Program-made: the position numbers and the translations under genes
Assembly: GCA_031291175.1 (NCBI GenBank)
Contig: JARLJO010000049.1
Coordinates: forward strand, 124,001-188,000
Direction: 5' to 3'
Source: Gammaproteobacteria bacterium
GTDB lineage: Bacteria > Pseudomonadota > Gammaproteobacteria > DSM-16500
DNA length: 64,000 bases
Notes under the pieces: model-generated
The model's input: the letters and a program-made list of their open reading frames with translations, nothing else
The model's database searches: none
Told to the model about the DNA's origin: nothing
Shown: one piece after another, positions 30,401 through 39,110 of the stretch
Numbering within the stretch: the stretch's first letter is position 1
Layout of the letters: each line of letters begins with the position of its first letter

Positions 30401-31381
30401 TTACGCTTTATCAAATGCAAAACTGATTACATCCGCAATCTGATCGCACTCTAAAGCTAACATCATCAAGCGATCAATCCCTAATGCAACACCCGCACAG
30501 GCAGGCAGCCCATGCTCCAATGCCGCAAGTAATCTGTCATCAATCAATCGCTCTGAAATGCCCAATTCTTTTCTCAACGCTAAATCAAGCACAAAACGTT
30601 TGGCTTGCTCTTTTCCATCTTGTAACTCATGAAATCCGTTCGCTAATTCTATCCCTTTAAAATACACTTCAAAGCGCGATGCAACAGGCTGAGACTCATT
30701 GCGAATTTTGGCTAAAGCCGCTTGCGAAACAGGAAAATCATACAGAAATAAAGGCCGTATCTGCCCTACTAACGGTTCAATGTAGTGCGTCCATAACAAA
30801 TCTAACCAGGCATCTCGGTTTGGCAATGTACCACTGACCGGAATATTTTTTTCTGCTGCCGATGCGATCAAGACGGCTTCATCCGCCGTATGTGGATTAA
30901 TACCTAAATAGTGCCGAAAAAGATCCCCATAGCTCACGCGCTCTGCGGGCGGCGTTTTTAAAATTTGCTGCAACAATGCATCCATTTCATCCATTAAAGC
31001 ATGATGATCGAAATCCAACCGGTACCATTCCAACATCGTAAATTCTGGATTGTGCAATCGACCCACTTCACCTTGACGAAATGCTTTACTGATTTGATAG
31101 ATAGACCCTATTCCTGCGGCCAATAACCGTTTCATTGCATACTCAGGGGATGTTTGTAAAAACAAAGTACGCGTAATGGAACTGCCCATTGATTGATAAA
31201 GCGCGGGGATACCTGTTACGTGTGGATCAGTGACGGTAAATTGACACATCAATGGTGTCTCAACTTCCAATACTTGGCGCTCACTGAAAAATTGACGGAT
31301 GTTTGCTAGTATCTCTGCACGACGTTTTAGATGGTGAAGGCAAGCAGAAGGACGCCAGGCGTCTTGAGATTTCATGAACAA
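30401..31381 (-). CDS. epmA: EF-P beta-lysine ligase (PoxA/GenX)
   Basis: 326 residues, a lysyl-tRNA synthetase-like catalytic core without the anticodon domain. Class II motif 2 FRQGEVGRLHNPEFTMLEWYR and motif 3 GVALGIDRLMMLAL are present, and FLQTSPEYAMKRLLAAG is typical of EpmA. It attaches (R)-beta-lysine to Lys34 of EF-P. It lies downstream of efp on the same strand but beyond a strong terminator, and an alternative start six bases in (MKSQDAW) is equally possible. Confidence 0.96.
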   Translation of the reverse strand: MFMKSQDAWRPSACLHHLKRRAEILANIRQFFSERQVLEVETPLMCQFTVTDPHVTGIPALYQSMGSSITRTLFLQTSPEYAMKRLLAAGIGSIYQISKAFRQGEVGRLHNPEFTMLEWYRLDFDHHALMDEMDALLQQILKTPPAERVSYGDLFRHYLGINPHTADEAVLIASAAEKNIPVSGTLPNRDAWLDLLWTHYIEPLVGQIRPLFLYDFPVSQAALAKIRNESQPVASRFEVYFKGIELANGFHELQDGKEQAKRFVLDLALRKELGISERLIDDRLLAALEHGLPACAGVALGIDRLMMLALECDQIADVISFAFDKA

Positions 31382-31400
31382 AAGATTCCACGACCACAGT

Positions 31401-31436
31401 GATAAAAATCAGGGCGAATAAAAACTTTATTCGCCC
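31401..31436 (-). terminator. Rho-independent terminator of efp
   Basis: A perfect 11-base-pair stem, GGGCGAATAAA (31412-31422) with TTTATTCGCCC (31426-31436), followed on the minus strand by TGATTTTTATC. It lies 12 bases after the efp stop and ahead of epmA, so epmA must rely on read-through or another promoter. Confidence 0.8.
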
Positions 31437-31447
31437 AACTGACCATT

Positions 31448-32017
31448 TTATTCTTTTACGCGAGAAACATATTCACCGATACGGGTGTCGACTTTAATGA
31501 TTTCGCCCTCTTGAACGAATAAAGGGACACGCACGACTGCGCCTGTTTCTAATTTTGCTGGTTTACCGCCACCACCGGAGGTATCGCCACGCACGCCTGG
31601 ATCTGTCTCAACAATTTTCAAGATAACAAAATTCGGTGCAGTCACAGCCAGCGGTGTGCCATTAAATAACGTCAATACGCATTCAGATTGTTCCTTTAGC
31701 CATTGTTTAGCATCGGCTAAATCTTTATCATCCATCACGTATTGCTCGAATGTTTCATTGGTCATGAAGTGCCAATGCGAGCCATCGTTATAAAGGTATT
31801 GCGCTTCCACATCGACAACATCCGCGCCAGGAATACTGTCGCCCGACTTCCAAGTACGCTCAACAACACGACCGGATTTCAAGTTGCGGTATTTAATACG
31901 ATTAAAAGCCTGCCCCTTGCCTGGCTTGACAAATTCATTGTCTAAAATGACACAAGGATCGTTATCAATCATAACTTTCATGCCACCTCGGATCTCATTT
32001 GTGGTATAAACTGCCAT
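31448..32017 (-). CDS. efp: Translation elongation factor P
   Basis: 189 residues, three beta-barrel domains. The domain I loop KPGKGQAF carries Lys34, the residue beta-lysylated by EpmA with EpmB; the C-terminal signature GLEVKVPLF-type region reads [29 protein letters not shown] relieves ribosomes stalled at polyproline. A strong AAAGGAG site precedes the ATG. It is divergent from epmB, which makes the beta-lysine, and upstream of epmA, so the whole modification system except EpmC is clustered here. Confidence 0.98.
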   Translation of the reverse strand: MAVYTTNEIRGGMKVMIDNDPCVILDNEFVKPGKGQAFNRIKYRNLKSGRVVERTWKSGDSIPGADVVDVEAQYLYNDGSHWHFMTNETFEQYVMDDKDLADAKQWLKEQSECVLTLFNGTPLAVTAPNFVILKIVETDPGVRGDTSGGGGKPAKLETGAVVRVPLFVQEGEIIKVDTRIGEYVSRVKE

Positions 32018-32043
32018 TTATTTCTCCTTTTTAGAATTGGCAT

Positions 32044-32071
32044 ATAATAATCGTTTAGTTAATAAACACAA
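32044..32071 (-). promoter_or_regulatory. Likely efp promoter
   Basis: On the minus strand TTGTGT (32066-32071), 16-base spacer, TATTAT (32044-32049), about 27 bases before the efp ATG. Confidence 0.5.
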
Positions 32072-32196
32072 AGACTAAATTGTTAGGATTTCACGGTAAG
32101 CAGAAATTAGAGAAGCTGAGCAAAAGCGAAGTTAACCCCTTTTATAAACCTATACTACGGTATCCACAGCAATCCATGTGGAATAAAACTAGAGTC

Positions 32197-33219
32197 ATGA
32201 CAGATCACAACTTAAACAATTCCACTCTCTGGCAGAAAGCGCTGGTGAATGCCATTACCGATCCAGAAGAATTACTGACGTTACTGGAGCTAGACGCTAG
32301 CTTATTGAGTGCGGCACAATCGGCTGCGCAATTGTTTCCACTAAAAATCCCCAGAGAATTTGTTAGCCGTATCGAAAAAAACAATTTAAATGACCCTTTG
32401 TTACGTCAAATCATGCCTTTGGGTGAAGAATTACTGCAGGTTCAAGGTTACAAAGAAGATCCACTAGAAGAAGCCAAGGTTAATCCAATCCCCGGCTTGT
32501 TACATAAATACGTGGGCCGCGTTTTACTCACCTTCATCGGCACCTGTGCCATTAATTGCCGATATTGTTTTCGACGTCATTTTCCCTATACCGAAAATAA
32601 TCCGGGCAGAACCGGCTGGGAGCGAGCATTAAATTACATCTCAGAAGATAAAAGCATTCATGAGGTAATTTTAAGCGGTGGCGATCCACTCGTGGCAAAT
32701 GACAGAACCCTGCAAACCTTTAGCGATAAGCTCAATCTGATCCCTCACATTAAACGTTTACGGATCCATAGTCGCATTCCAGTGATTCTGCCCGAACGCA
32801 TCACCCCAGATTTTATTGCCTGGCTAACTCAGCTAAAACAAAAACCCGTGCTAGTCATTCACTGTAATCATCCTCAAGAAATCAACGCATTAGTCAAAGA
32901 GGCTATCTTCGCCTTGAGCCAGGCCGGTATTACTTTACTGAACCAATCCGTATTATTAAAAGGCGTCAACGATAATGCCGATACCTTAGTGGCATTGAGT
33001 GAAGCCTTATTTGAAATTGGCGTGCAACCTTACTATCTTCATGCGCTGGATAAAGTGCAAGGCACGGCGCATTTTGATTTGGAGCGCGAAATCGCACAGT
33101 CTCTACACTGGGAAATGAGCCAACGACTTTCAGGTTATTTAGTTCCCAAATTAGTTTATGAACAGCCTGGCGCACCGTCTAAATTATCCATAGAGGCTCG
33201 AGATTTTTACACAGGCTAA
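32197..33219 (+). CDS. epmB: EF-P beta-lysylation protein, lysine 2,3-aminomutase (radical SAM)
   Basis: 340 residues from MTDHNLNNSTLWQKAL (32197), which matches the length of E. coli EpmB (342). The frame is open to 32080 but without support. The radical-SAM cluster motif CAINCRYCFRRHFPY binds the 4Fe-4S cluster; VILSGGDPL and the PLP-lysine region near the C-terminus match the KamA family. It converts (S)-alpha-lysine to (R)-beta-lysine for EpmA. Confidence 0.96.
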   Translation: MTDHNLNNSTLWQKALVNAITDPEELLTLLELDASLLSAAQSAAQLFPLKIPREFVSRIEKNNLNDPLLRQIMPLGEELLQVQGYKEDPLEEAKVNPIPGLLHKYVGRVLLTFIGTCAINCRYCFRRHFPYTENNPGRTGWERALNYISEDKSIHEVILSGGDPLVANDRTLQTFSDKLNLIPHIKRLRIHSRIPVILPERITPDFIAWLTQLKQKPVLVIHCNHPQEINALVKEAIFALSQAGITLLNQSVLLKGVNDNADTLVALSEALFEIGVQPYYLHALDKVQGTAHFDLEREIAQSLHWEMSQRLSGYLVPKLVYEQPGAPSKLSIEARDFYTG

Positions 33220-33381
33220 AAATTAAGCTAGCCCTTGTTAAAAGAGAACTTTTTTTGCCGTGCACAAAAAGTCTATCTCCAGATAACATATTGATTTTAA
33301 GAAGAATAAACTGGACGCAAGGAGAACACGCTGGTCTTGGCAAAAAAAGAATCGAAAAGTTCTATAACAGCTTTAAGATAG

Positions 33382-33417
33382 TTAACCACAAAGTTATCCC
33401 CAGAAATTGTGGATAAC
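33382..33417. other. Cluster of three DnaA-box-like 9-mers
   Basis: TTAACCACA (33382-33390, one mismatch to TTATCCACA), TTATCCCCA (33394-33402, one mismatch) and TGTGGATAA (33409-33417, perfect, reverse). The last two are the arms of an inverted repeat AGTTATCC...GGATAACT. A further TTATCCATA is at 33184, inside the end of epmB. A/T-rich stretches flank the cluster. It may be an origin element, a DnaA titration site or, because CTTTTT follows, an epmB terminator. Confidence 0.4.
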
Positions 33418-33548
33418 TTCCCTTGCTTTTTAGCTCAAAAATAGCGCGCGTGCCAAAATAGAGAAATGATGATTAGACGTCCACACGCTGCGTTGTATCC
33501 ATACCCCTACGCGTCCTAGCGTCCCGTACGTAGACGGCATAAATATTA

Positions 33549-33885
33549 GTCATTCCTACGCAGGCGCATAAGCGTCAACTTAAGATTTTTTTCCTTCTCC
33601 TCCTGGCGGGAAAAGGTGGCACAAAGACGGGATTTTAGTAATCATTATCCATTACTATTAAATCCATTGACCCATAGCAAAGAAAACTCTGACGCAGCAC
33701 AGAGAACTCCTACGTACCGTGGCTTGTCCACGGTACGTAGGGGTTTTGGAACAGTGTGTAGGGATTTGAGAGCTTATGGCTTAGTGTTTAAGAACTTATG
33801 GGGGATATGGTCAGGGTAGGTTTACTTTTTTCGTGGGAGCTGGGCGTAGCAACGTAAAAATACAACCTATCCCCCGTTTTTTTAA
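33549..33885 (+). repeat. Composite intergenic repeat block upstream of the lipoprotein gene
   Basis: Contains GTCATTCCTACGCAGGCG (33549; copy at 6829), GCACAGAGAACTCCTACG (33698; cf. 3059), a 12-bp-arm hairpin TACGTACCGTGG-CTTGT-CCACGGTACGTA (33711-33739) and a truncated large-hairpin module (33808-33885, GGGTAGGTTTACTTTTTT ... AACCTATCCCCC). The rest of 33220-33904 shows no gene beyond the DnaA-box cluster at 33382. Confidence 0.7.
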
Positions 33886-33904
33886 TTGCAGAATACTCGG
33901 GCAT

Positions 33905-34150
33905 CTAATGCCTCTCAACACAGCAACAACAATTCTTATAATAACGCGGCAAGTCCCAATAAATGCCTTTCGCGGCTGCTTTTTTACAAGTGTTATTGCT
34001 TAAAGCATAATGCATGCCCTGGGCTTTACAATAATCTAAAATCTGCGTTAAGCGTTGTTCTTTTGGGGCATAAAAGGAATGCAATGAGGGGGATGGCTGA
34101 CAACCAAAAATAAACAGACTAGCCATTAGGAGAAGCGCTGACTTCCACAT
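33905..34150 (-). CDS. Small putative lipoprotein, Cys-rich C-terminus
   Basis: 81 residues. MWKSALLLMASLFIFGCQ is a convincing type II signal peptide with lipobox LFIFGC (Cys17). The mature part is about 65 residues, basic, with YCKAQGMHYALSNNTCKKAA and a terminal NCCCCVERH. AGGG lies nine bases upstream of the ATG. I do not recognise a family. It is short and flanked by repeats, so it could be spurious, but the lipobox and ribosome-binding site argue for a real gene. Confidence 0.5.
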   Translation of the reverse strand: MWKSALLLMASLFIFGCQPSPSLHSFYAPKEQRLTQILDYCKAQGMHYALSNNTCKKAAAKGIYWDLPRYYKNCCCCVERH

Positions 34151-34338
34151 CTTGAGACACCCTGTTTAAATAATAAAGAAAAATCATCTAACTGCTCTTA
34201 GAACACCTAAACTTGAAAGAGAAGTTTCTTACAATATAAACACATTTTTGACTTTGCGATAGCACGAGAAAACGTTACGTTGCGATAAGAGCTGATTTTG
34301 CGTTACGATGAATGAATCGATATCTAAAGGACAGTGCG

Positions 34339-37300
34339 ATGAATCAAATATGGATTGATACGTTAAACCAGCAATTAACCTCAGCATTGGGCAAAGCGAA
34401 AAGTGCGGCTTTAATCGAAAAATACAAAAATGCTTTCCCCACCAGCTATACGGAGGAATGCTCACCGCAGATGGCAATCAAAGACATCTCACAAATCGAA
34501 AAATTGTCGATAGATTATCCGATTGATATTGATTTTTATATGGGTGATGACCAATCATTACATCTTCGCGTTTTTCAATATAATGCGGCTATCCCTCTTT
34601 CTGATATCTTGCCCATGTTAGAAAATTTAGATTTACGCACATTCAATGAGTCCCCTTACAAAATCACATTGCCCGACACCGCCGTCTGGATCAGCGATTT
34701 CACTGTTAGCTATGCCCGTGGTAATCACATTGATACCGATAAAATCAAAGACATTTTTCAAGAATCATTTATCAACACACGACTGGTCTTATCTGAAAAT
34801 GATGGATTTAACAAATTAGTCTTGGCCGCTCAATTATCTTCACGAGACATTTCCATTTTTCGTGCCTATGCAAAATATTTACGCCAAACTACTTTTATCT
34901 TCACACAACCTTACATTGAACAAGCTTTAGTAAATAACGCAGAAATCGCAAAAGATTTAATAAGCCTTTTTAAGGCTAAATTTGATCCCAGCTTAAAGTC
35001 CAGAAATGAGATCGAAAAGATTGAAGCCAATATACTGCAAGCGCTGGAATCAGTAACAAGTCTAGATGAAGATCGCATATTGCGCACACTACTTGAATTG
35101 TTTAAAGCCACGTTGCGAACTAACTTTTTTCAAACACACGCTAACGGTAAGTCCAAAGAATACTTATCTTTTAAATTACAATCACAAAATGTTCCCTTCT
35201 TACCATTACCATTACCGCTTTATGAAATTTTTGTTTACTCCCCACGTTTTGAAGGTGTCCACTTACGGGGCGCAAAAGTAGCGCGTGGCGGAATACGCTG
35301 GTCAGACCGTCGCGAAGACTTTCGTACTGAAGTGTTAGGTTTAATGAAAGCACAAAAAGTCAAAAATGCGGTCATCGTCCCTTCTGGTGCGAAAGGTGGG
35401 TTCGTATTAAAAACACTAACACAATTTTCCACCCGTGAACAAATTCAAAAAGAAGTTGTGGAATGTTACAAATCTTTTATACGCGGCTTATTAGATTTAA
35501 CTGATAACCTGCAAGGCAACAAAATAATCAAACCTGAAAAAGTCATCTGTTATGACGATAATGATACCTATCTAGTAGTAGCGGCAGACAAAGGGACGGC
35601 TACTTTCTCAGATATTGCTAATAGCATTTCAAAAGAATATGGTTTTTGGCTAGGCGATGCTTTTGCATCTGGCGGCTCTGTCGGCTATGACCATAAAAAA
35701 ATGGGTATTACCGCGCGCGGCGCATGGGAATCGGTTAAACGCCACTTTCATGAACTGGATCTCAATATAGAAACCACCGACTTTACCGTAGTTGGCATTG
35801 GCGATATGAGCGGAGATGTATTTGGCAACGGCATGTTGTATACGCCACACATCAAATTGATCGCGGCGTTTGATCATCGTGATATTTTTCTAGACCCCGA
35901 TCCTAACCCAACCCTTTCTTTTAATGAACGCCAACGTCTTTTCAATTTACCCACTTCATCCTGGCAGGATTATGATGCGAAATTGATTTCGGCCGGTGGT
36001 GGCATTTTCAAACGTTCCAGCAAATCCATTACTTTATCGCCTGAAATGAAAAAAGTACTGGGTGTTGAAGAAAGCACTTTCGCACCGAATGATTTGATTC
36101 GCGTGATATTGAAAGCACCTGTTGACTTAATTTTTAATGGCGGCATCGGTACTTATGTCAAAGCTAGCACCGAAACGCATGCGGATGTTGGCGACAAAAC
36201 CAATGAATATTGCCGAATTAACGGTGATGAATTACGTTGCCGCGTGGTGGGTGAAGGCGGTAATTTGGGTTTTACTCAACTGGGTCGAGTCGAATATGCT
36301 TTACAGGGAGGCCTAATTAACACTGACTTTATTGATAACTCAGCCGGTGTGGATTGCTCCGATCATGAAGTAAACATCAAGATCTTACTCAATCAAGAAG
36401 TCGCTAAAGGTAAAATCACCGAAAGCCAACGAAATGACATATTAGCGAGCATGACGCAAGAAGTGGCCGACTTGGTTTTACATGATAATTTTAGCCAAGC
36501 ATTAGTCATGAGTATTGCTAGCTTCTTCGCGCCTAGTTTGATTGGCATACAAACCAGCTACATTAAAGATTTGGAATTATCAGGCGAACTTAATCGAACC
36601 GTTGAATTCTTACCAGACGAAAAGCATTTGATCGAAAGAAAAACGGCAGGCCTAGGCTTAACAAGACCAGAACTAGCTGTACTCTTAGCGTATACAAAAA
36701 TTCATATTAAATCGGAAATTTTAAACTCGGACATTCCTGACCATCCGTTCCTTAGCAAATTACTCGACACCGCTTTCCCGCCAAGCTTACAAAAATCCTT
36801 TCAAGCGGCCATGGAAAAACACAGCTTACGTCGCGAAATCATAGCGACCCAACTCAGCAATCAAGTGGTCAATGAAACGGGAATTACCTTTGTTTATAAT
36901 TTACAAATTGAAACGGGGGCAACAGTCGCCGAAATTCTGCGCGCCTATATTGTTGCTTCACGCTCATTTGAAACACCACAGCTGCTAAAACTAATAGAAT
37001 CATTTGGATTTAAATTACCGTTAACCACGCAATATGAATTTCTGGGCTACGTAAGACGCCTAACCTTTCTGGCTACACGTTGGTTTTTACGTCACATACA
37101 ACTCACTGATGACAACATGCCAGACATTATCACTCATTATGGAAAATCAATAAAAATGTTAGAAACATTGATTCCCAACCTAATGAGCGGCACAACCAAA
37201 GCCTACCTTGAGACGTTAAAAGAAACGTTTACTCATGCAGGTCTCACGGAGGAAAGCGCAAGACGTATTGGTGCGGCACGGGCGATGTACTCTTCTTTGA

Positions 37301-37698
37301 ACGTCATTGAAATAGCAACCAAATATAAATTTGACCTAGAAAAAACCGCGAACTTATATTTTCGCGCGGGAGAGCGTTTTAACCTTTTATGGTTCCGTGA
37401 CCGAATTGCCAGTGATTCTCGTGAAGGCTATTGGGATACGTTAGCCAGATTGACATTGCGTGATGAATTAGATGTTTTACAAAAACTACTAACGGTAGTC
37501 ATTATGAAACATTCGAAAAATGAATCTGATCCAACTAAAGCAATTGATCTCTGGATCAAACATCATCATCGCCCAATCGATCGATGGGAAAACATTTTAA
37601 CCATGCTGCACAGCAGCACAAGTATTGATTATGTCATGTTTTTTATTGCGCTAAGAGAACTGTCTGATCTACTTGAAACCAAAAAAAACCCAGCCTAG
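34339..37698 (+). CDS. NAD-specific glutamate dehydrogenase, large type, N-terminally short
   Basis: 1119 residues from MNQIWIDTLNQQL (34339), which has AAAGGA seven bases upstream; a start nine codons earlier lacks one. Catalytic-domain motifs VPSGAKGGFVLK, GDMSGDVFGNGML, AAFDHRDIFLDPDPN and DLIFNGGIGTYVKAS are intact. It oxidises glutamate to 2-oxoglutarate with NAD. Bacterial large GDHs are usually about 1600 residues; this one begins where the third regulatory ACT-like/helical part would be, so roughly the first 480 residues are absent. Its own ribosome-binding site suggests a functional short form, not decay. Confidence 0.9.
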   Translation: MNQIWIDTLNQQLTSALGKAKSAALIEKYKNAFPTSYTEECSPQMAIKDISQIEKLSIDYPIDIDFYMGDDQSLHLRVFQYNAAIPLSDILPMLENLDLRTFNESPYKITLPDTAVWISDFTVSYARGNHIDTDKIKDIFQESFINTRLVLSENDGFNKLVLAAQLSSRDISIFRAYAKYLRQTTFIFTQPYIEQALVNNAEIAKDLISLFKAKFDPSLKSRNEIEKIEANILQALESVTSLDEDRILRTLLELFKATLRTNFFQTHANGKSKEYLSFKLQSQNVPFLPLPLPLYEIFVYSPRFEGVHLRGAKVARGGIRWSDRREDFRTEVLGLMKAQKVKNAVIVPSGAKGGFVLKTLTQFSTREQIQKEVVECYKSFIRGLLDLTDNLQGNKIIKPEKVICYDDNDTYLVVAADKGTATFSDIANSISKEYGFWLGDAFASGGSVGYDHKKMGITARGAWESVKRHFHELDLNIETTDFTVVGIGDMSGDVFGNGMLYTPHIKLIAAFDHRDIFLDPDPNPTLSFNERQRLFNLPTSSWQDYDAKLISAGGGIFKRSSKSITLSPEMKKVLGVEESTFAPNDLIRVILKAPVDLIFNGGIGTYVKASTETHADVGDKTNEYCRINGDELRCRVVGEGGNLGFTQLGRVEYALQGGLINTDFIDNSAGVDCSDHEVNIKILLNQEVAKGKITESQRNDILASMTQEVADLVLHDNFSQALVMSIASFFAPSLIGIQTSYIKDLELSGELNRTVEFLPDEKHLIERKTAGLGLTRPELAVLLAYTKIHIKSEILNSDIPDHPFLSKLLDTAFPPSLQKSFQAAMEKHSLRREIIATQLSNQVVNETGITFVYNLQIETGATVAEILRAYIVASRSFETPQLLKLIESFGFKLPLTTQYEFLGYVRRLTFLATRWFLRHIQLTDDNMPDIITHYGKSIKMLETLIPNLMSGTTKAYLETLKETFTHAGLTEESARRIGAARAMYSSLNVIEIATKYKFDLEKTANLYFRAGERFNLLWFRDRIASDSREGYWDTLARLTLRDELDVLQKLLTVVIMKHSKNESDPTKAIDLWIKHHHRPIDRWENILTMLHSSTSIDYVMFFIALRELSDLLETKKNPA

Positions 37699-37755
37699 CT
37701 GGATTGGATACCCTTGTTTGCTAGCAAAGCAATCGTACTCAACTTTGAACAATGT

Positions 37756-37808
37756 GTAGCACGGACTAAGACCCCACGCCTTTTGTGGGGTTGTGTCCGC
37801 GAGCCCCT
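37756..37808 (-). repeat. CCCCAC hairpin repeat module, third copy
   Basis: GTAGCACGGACTAAG, ACCCCACGCCTTTTGTGGGGT, TGTGTCCGCGAGCCCCTA. This is a diverged copy of 14667-14728 with the stem shortened by one pair. It lies between the convergent gdh and fau genes and may serve as a terminator, though no T-tract follows. Confidence 0.75.
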
Positions 37809-37840
37809 ATTCAATAGTTCTCTTATTTGAATAACCAAGA

Positions 37841-38434
37841 TCAAATTAAAAAAAACTTTCTTTCCGTAAGAACCCCATCCAAGGGCACATCCCAACTATC
37901 AACAGGCACCTCATTGATTTCTTGAAATTCATATCCTAAACCAACTAAACAAGGCGTCTCTGGTTTTGGTTGTGTCAGTAGAAAAGCAAACGAACGATCA
38001 TAATAACCCCCACCCGTCCCCAATCGATGGCATCGCAAATCAAAGCCGATTAACGGCACCAATACAAGATCCAATTGATCGCCAGGAAACTGTATTTTCT
38101 TAGCCGTGTCAGGCTCTGGTATGCCATATTGATTTAGAATAAATGAGTCATTTTCTGCATAAGCAAAAAAATCCAATTGCTTTTCATGATCTTTGGAGAT
38201 GACTGGCAAATAACATTTTTTGCCGGATTGCCAAATCAATTGAATAATGGGTAAGGTATTAAATTCGTCTCTACAGGCAACATAACAGGCAATATGTGAA
38301 CTCGCTTGAAAAAGCGCTGAAGCCGCTAATAACTTAGCTGCCTGCCTGGACGCTAACCGTCTTGCTGCCATATCTAACTGACCGCGCTTTTCACGCAGTT
38401 GTTTTCGAAGCAAAATTTTATTCAGCGGAACCAA
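37841..38434 (-). CDS. fau: 5-formyltetrahydrofolate cyclo-ligase
   Basis: 197 residues. RKQLREKRGQL at the start, and the ATP/folate motif GTGGGYYDRSFAF with LVGLGYEFQ, match the YgfA/Fau family, which converts 5-formyl-THF to 5,10-methenyl-THF. The start is TTG and overlaps the end of zapA by 17 bases. In E. coli the 6S RNA gene separates zapA and ygfA, but here there is no space for it. Confidence 0.93.
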   Translation of the reverse strand: MVPLNKILLRKQLREKRGQLDMAARRLASRQAAKLLAASALFQASSHIACYVACRDEFNTLPIIQLIWQSGKKCYLPVISKDHEKQLDFFAYAENDSFILNQYGIPEPDTAKKIQFPGDQLDLVLVPLIGFDLRCHRLGTGGGYYDRSFAFLLTQPKPETPCLVGLGYEFQEINEVPVDSWDVPLDGVLTERKFFLI

Positions 38435-38744
38435 ATTCCAACCCTGTCTCAGCCAGTAAGGCTTTATCTAACGTATGCTGCAAATCACGAAGGCGTTGGT
38501 TGATTTTTTGTGTTTCAACTTCATTTTTCTGAGTCAACACCAAGAGTTGATGAGACATATTCAACGCCGCCAGCACCGCCAATCGATCTGCACTTAATAT
38601 ATGATTCACTGCACGAAGCTCAGACATCTTTTGGTGCAATGCACGCGCGGCTTCCTGCAGAGCAGAAACCTCATGTTCCGGACATTTGAATTGGTAAATT
38701 TTCCCTAGCACTTCTACTGTTGTGTCAGTCACGTCGATACTCAT
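38418..38744 (-). CDS. zapA: Cell-division protein ZapA
   Basis: 108 residues. The N-terminal beta-hairpin (TDTTVEVLGKIYQFKCPEHEVSALQEAARAL) and the following coiled coil match ZapA, which cross-links FtsZ filaments. The start overlaps the stop of the preceding ZapB-like gene by four bases (ATGA). Confidence 0.92.
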   Translation of the reverse strand: MSIDVTDTTVEVLGKIYQFKCPEHEVSALQEAARALHQKMSELRAVNHILSADRLAVLAALNMSHQLLVLTQKNEVETQKINQRLRDLQHTLDKALLAETGLEFGSAE

Positions 38745-38947
38745 TGTGATTTCTCGATTGATTTAAGACGAGCCAGCATACTTTCGATTTGCGCGACCGC
38801 ACCGTTATGCTTCGCGATGAATGTTTCTTTCTCACGGATTAACATGGATTTAACCTGTTTTAGCTTGAGATTAGATTGCTTAAGCTGTTCACACTGCTGA
38901 ATCAACGCTTTTATCTGCGCCTCAAGATGATAATATAAGTCATCCAT
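38741..38947 (-). CDS. ZapB-like small coiled-coil protein
   Basis: 68 residues, almost one continuous coiled coil (MDDLYYHLEAQIKALIQQCEQLKQSN onward). Similar small proteins (TIGR02449 type) regularly precede zapA in gammaproteobacteria and are thought to act like ZapB at the Z ring. Coupled to zapA by a four-base overlap. Confidence 0.82.
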   Translation of the reverse strand: MDDLYYHLEAQIKALIQQCEQLKQSNLKLKQVKSMLIREKETFIAKHNGAVAQIESMLARLKSIEKSQ

Positions 38948-39110
38948 GATTATGATTACCTTGGTAAGTCTAAGGATTTCATCTTAACCTCATTAAGAGT
39001 TCGACTTCAATCCCTATGGATATGAAAATACGCACAAATGGGGGTCAATTGTTTTACGGCGCAAATAAAATCGGTTATCCTTTAGACCCTCGTATTTGGT
39101 TAACAAGATA

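Noticed and set aside
33616-34113. Two plus-strand short frames in the 33.6-34.1 kb gap
   Set aside because: The first is repeat DNA. The second is antisense to the lipoprotein gene, which has a lipobox and ribosome-binding site.
34312-37698. Glutamate dehydrogenase as a decaying pseudogene
   Set aside because: Catalytic motifs are intact, no frameshift is seen, and the short form has its own ribosome-binding site.
38948-39110. 6S RNA in the gap between the zapB-like gene and pgi
   Set aside because: The gap is about 160 bases with no long closing stem and central bubble visible.
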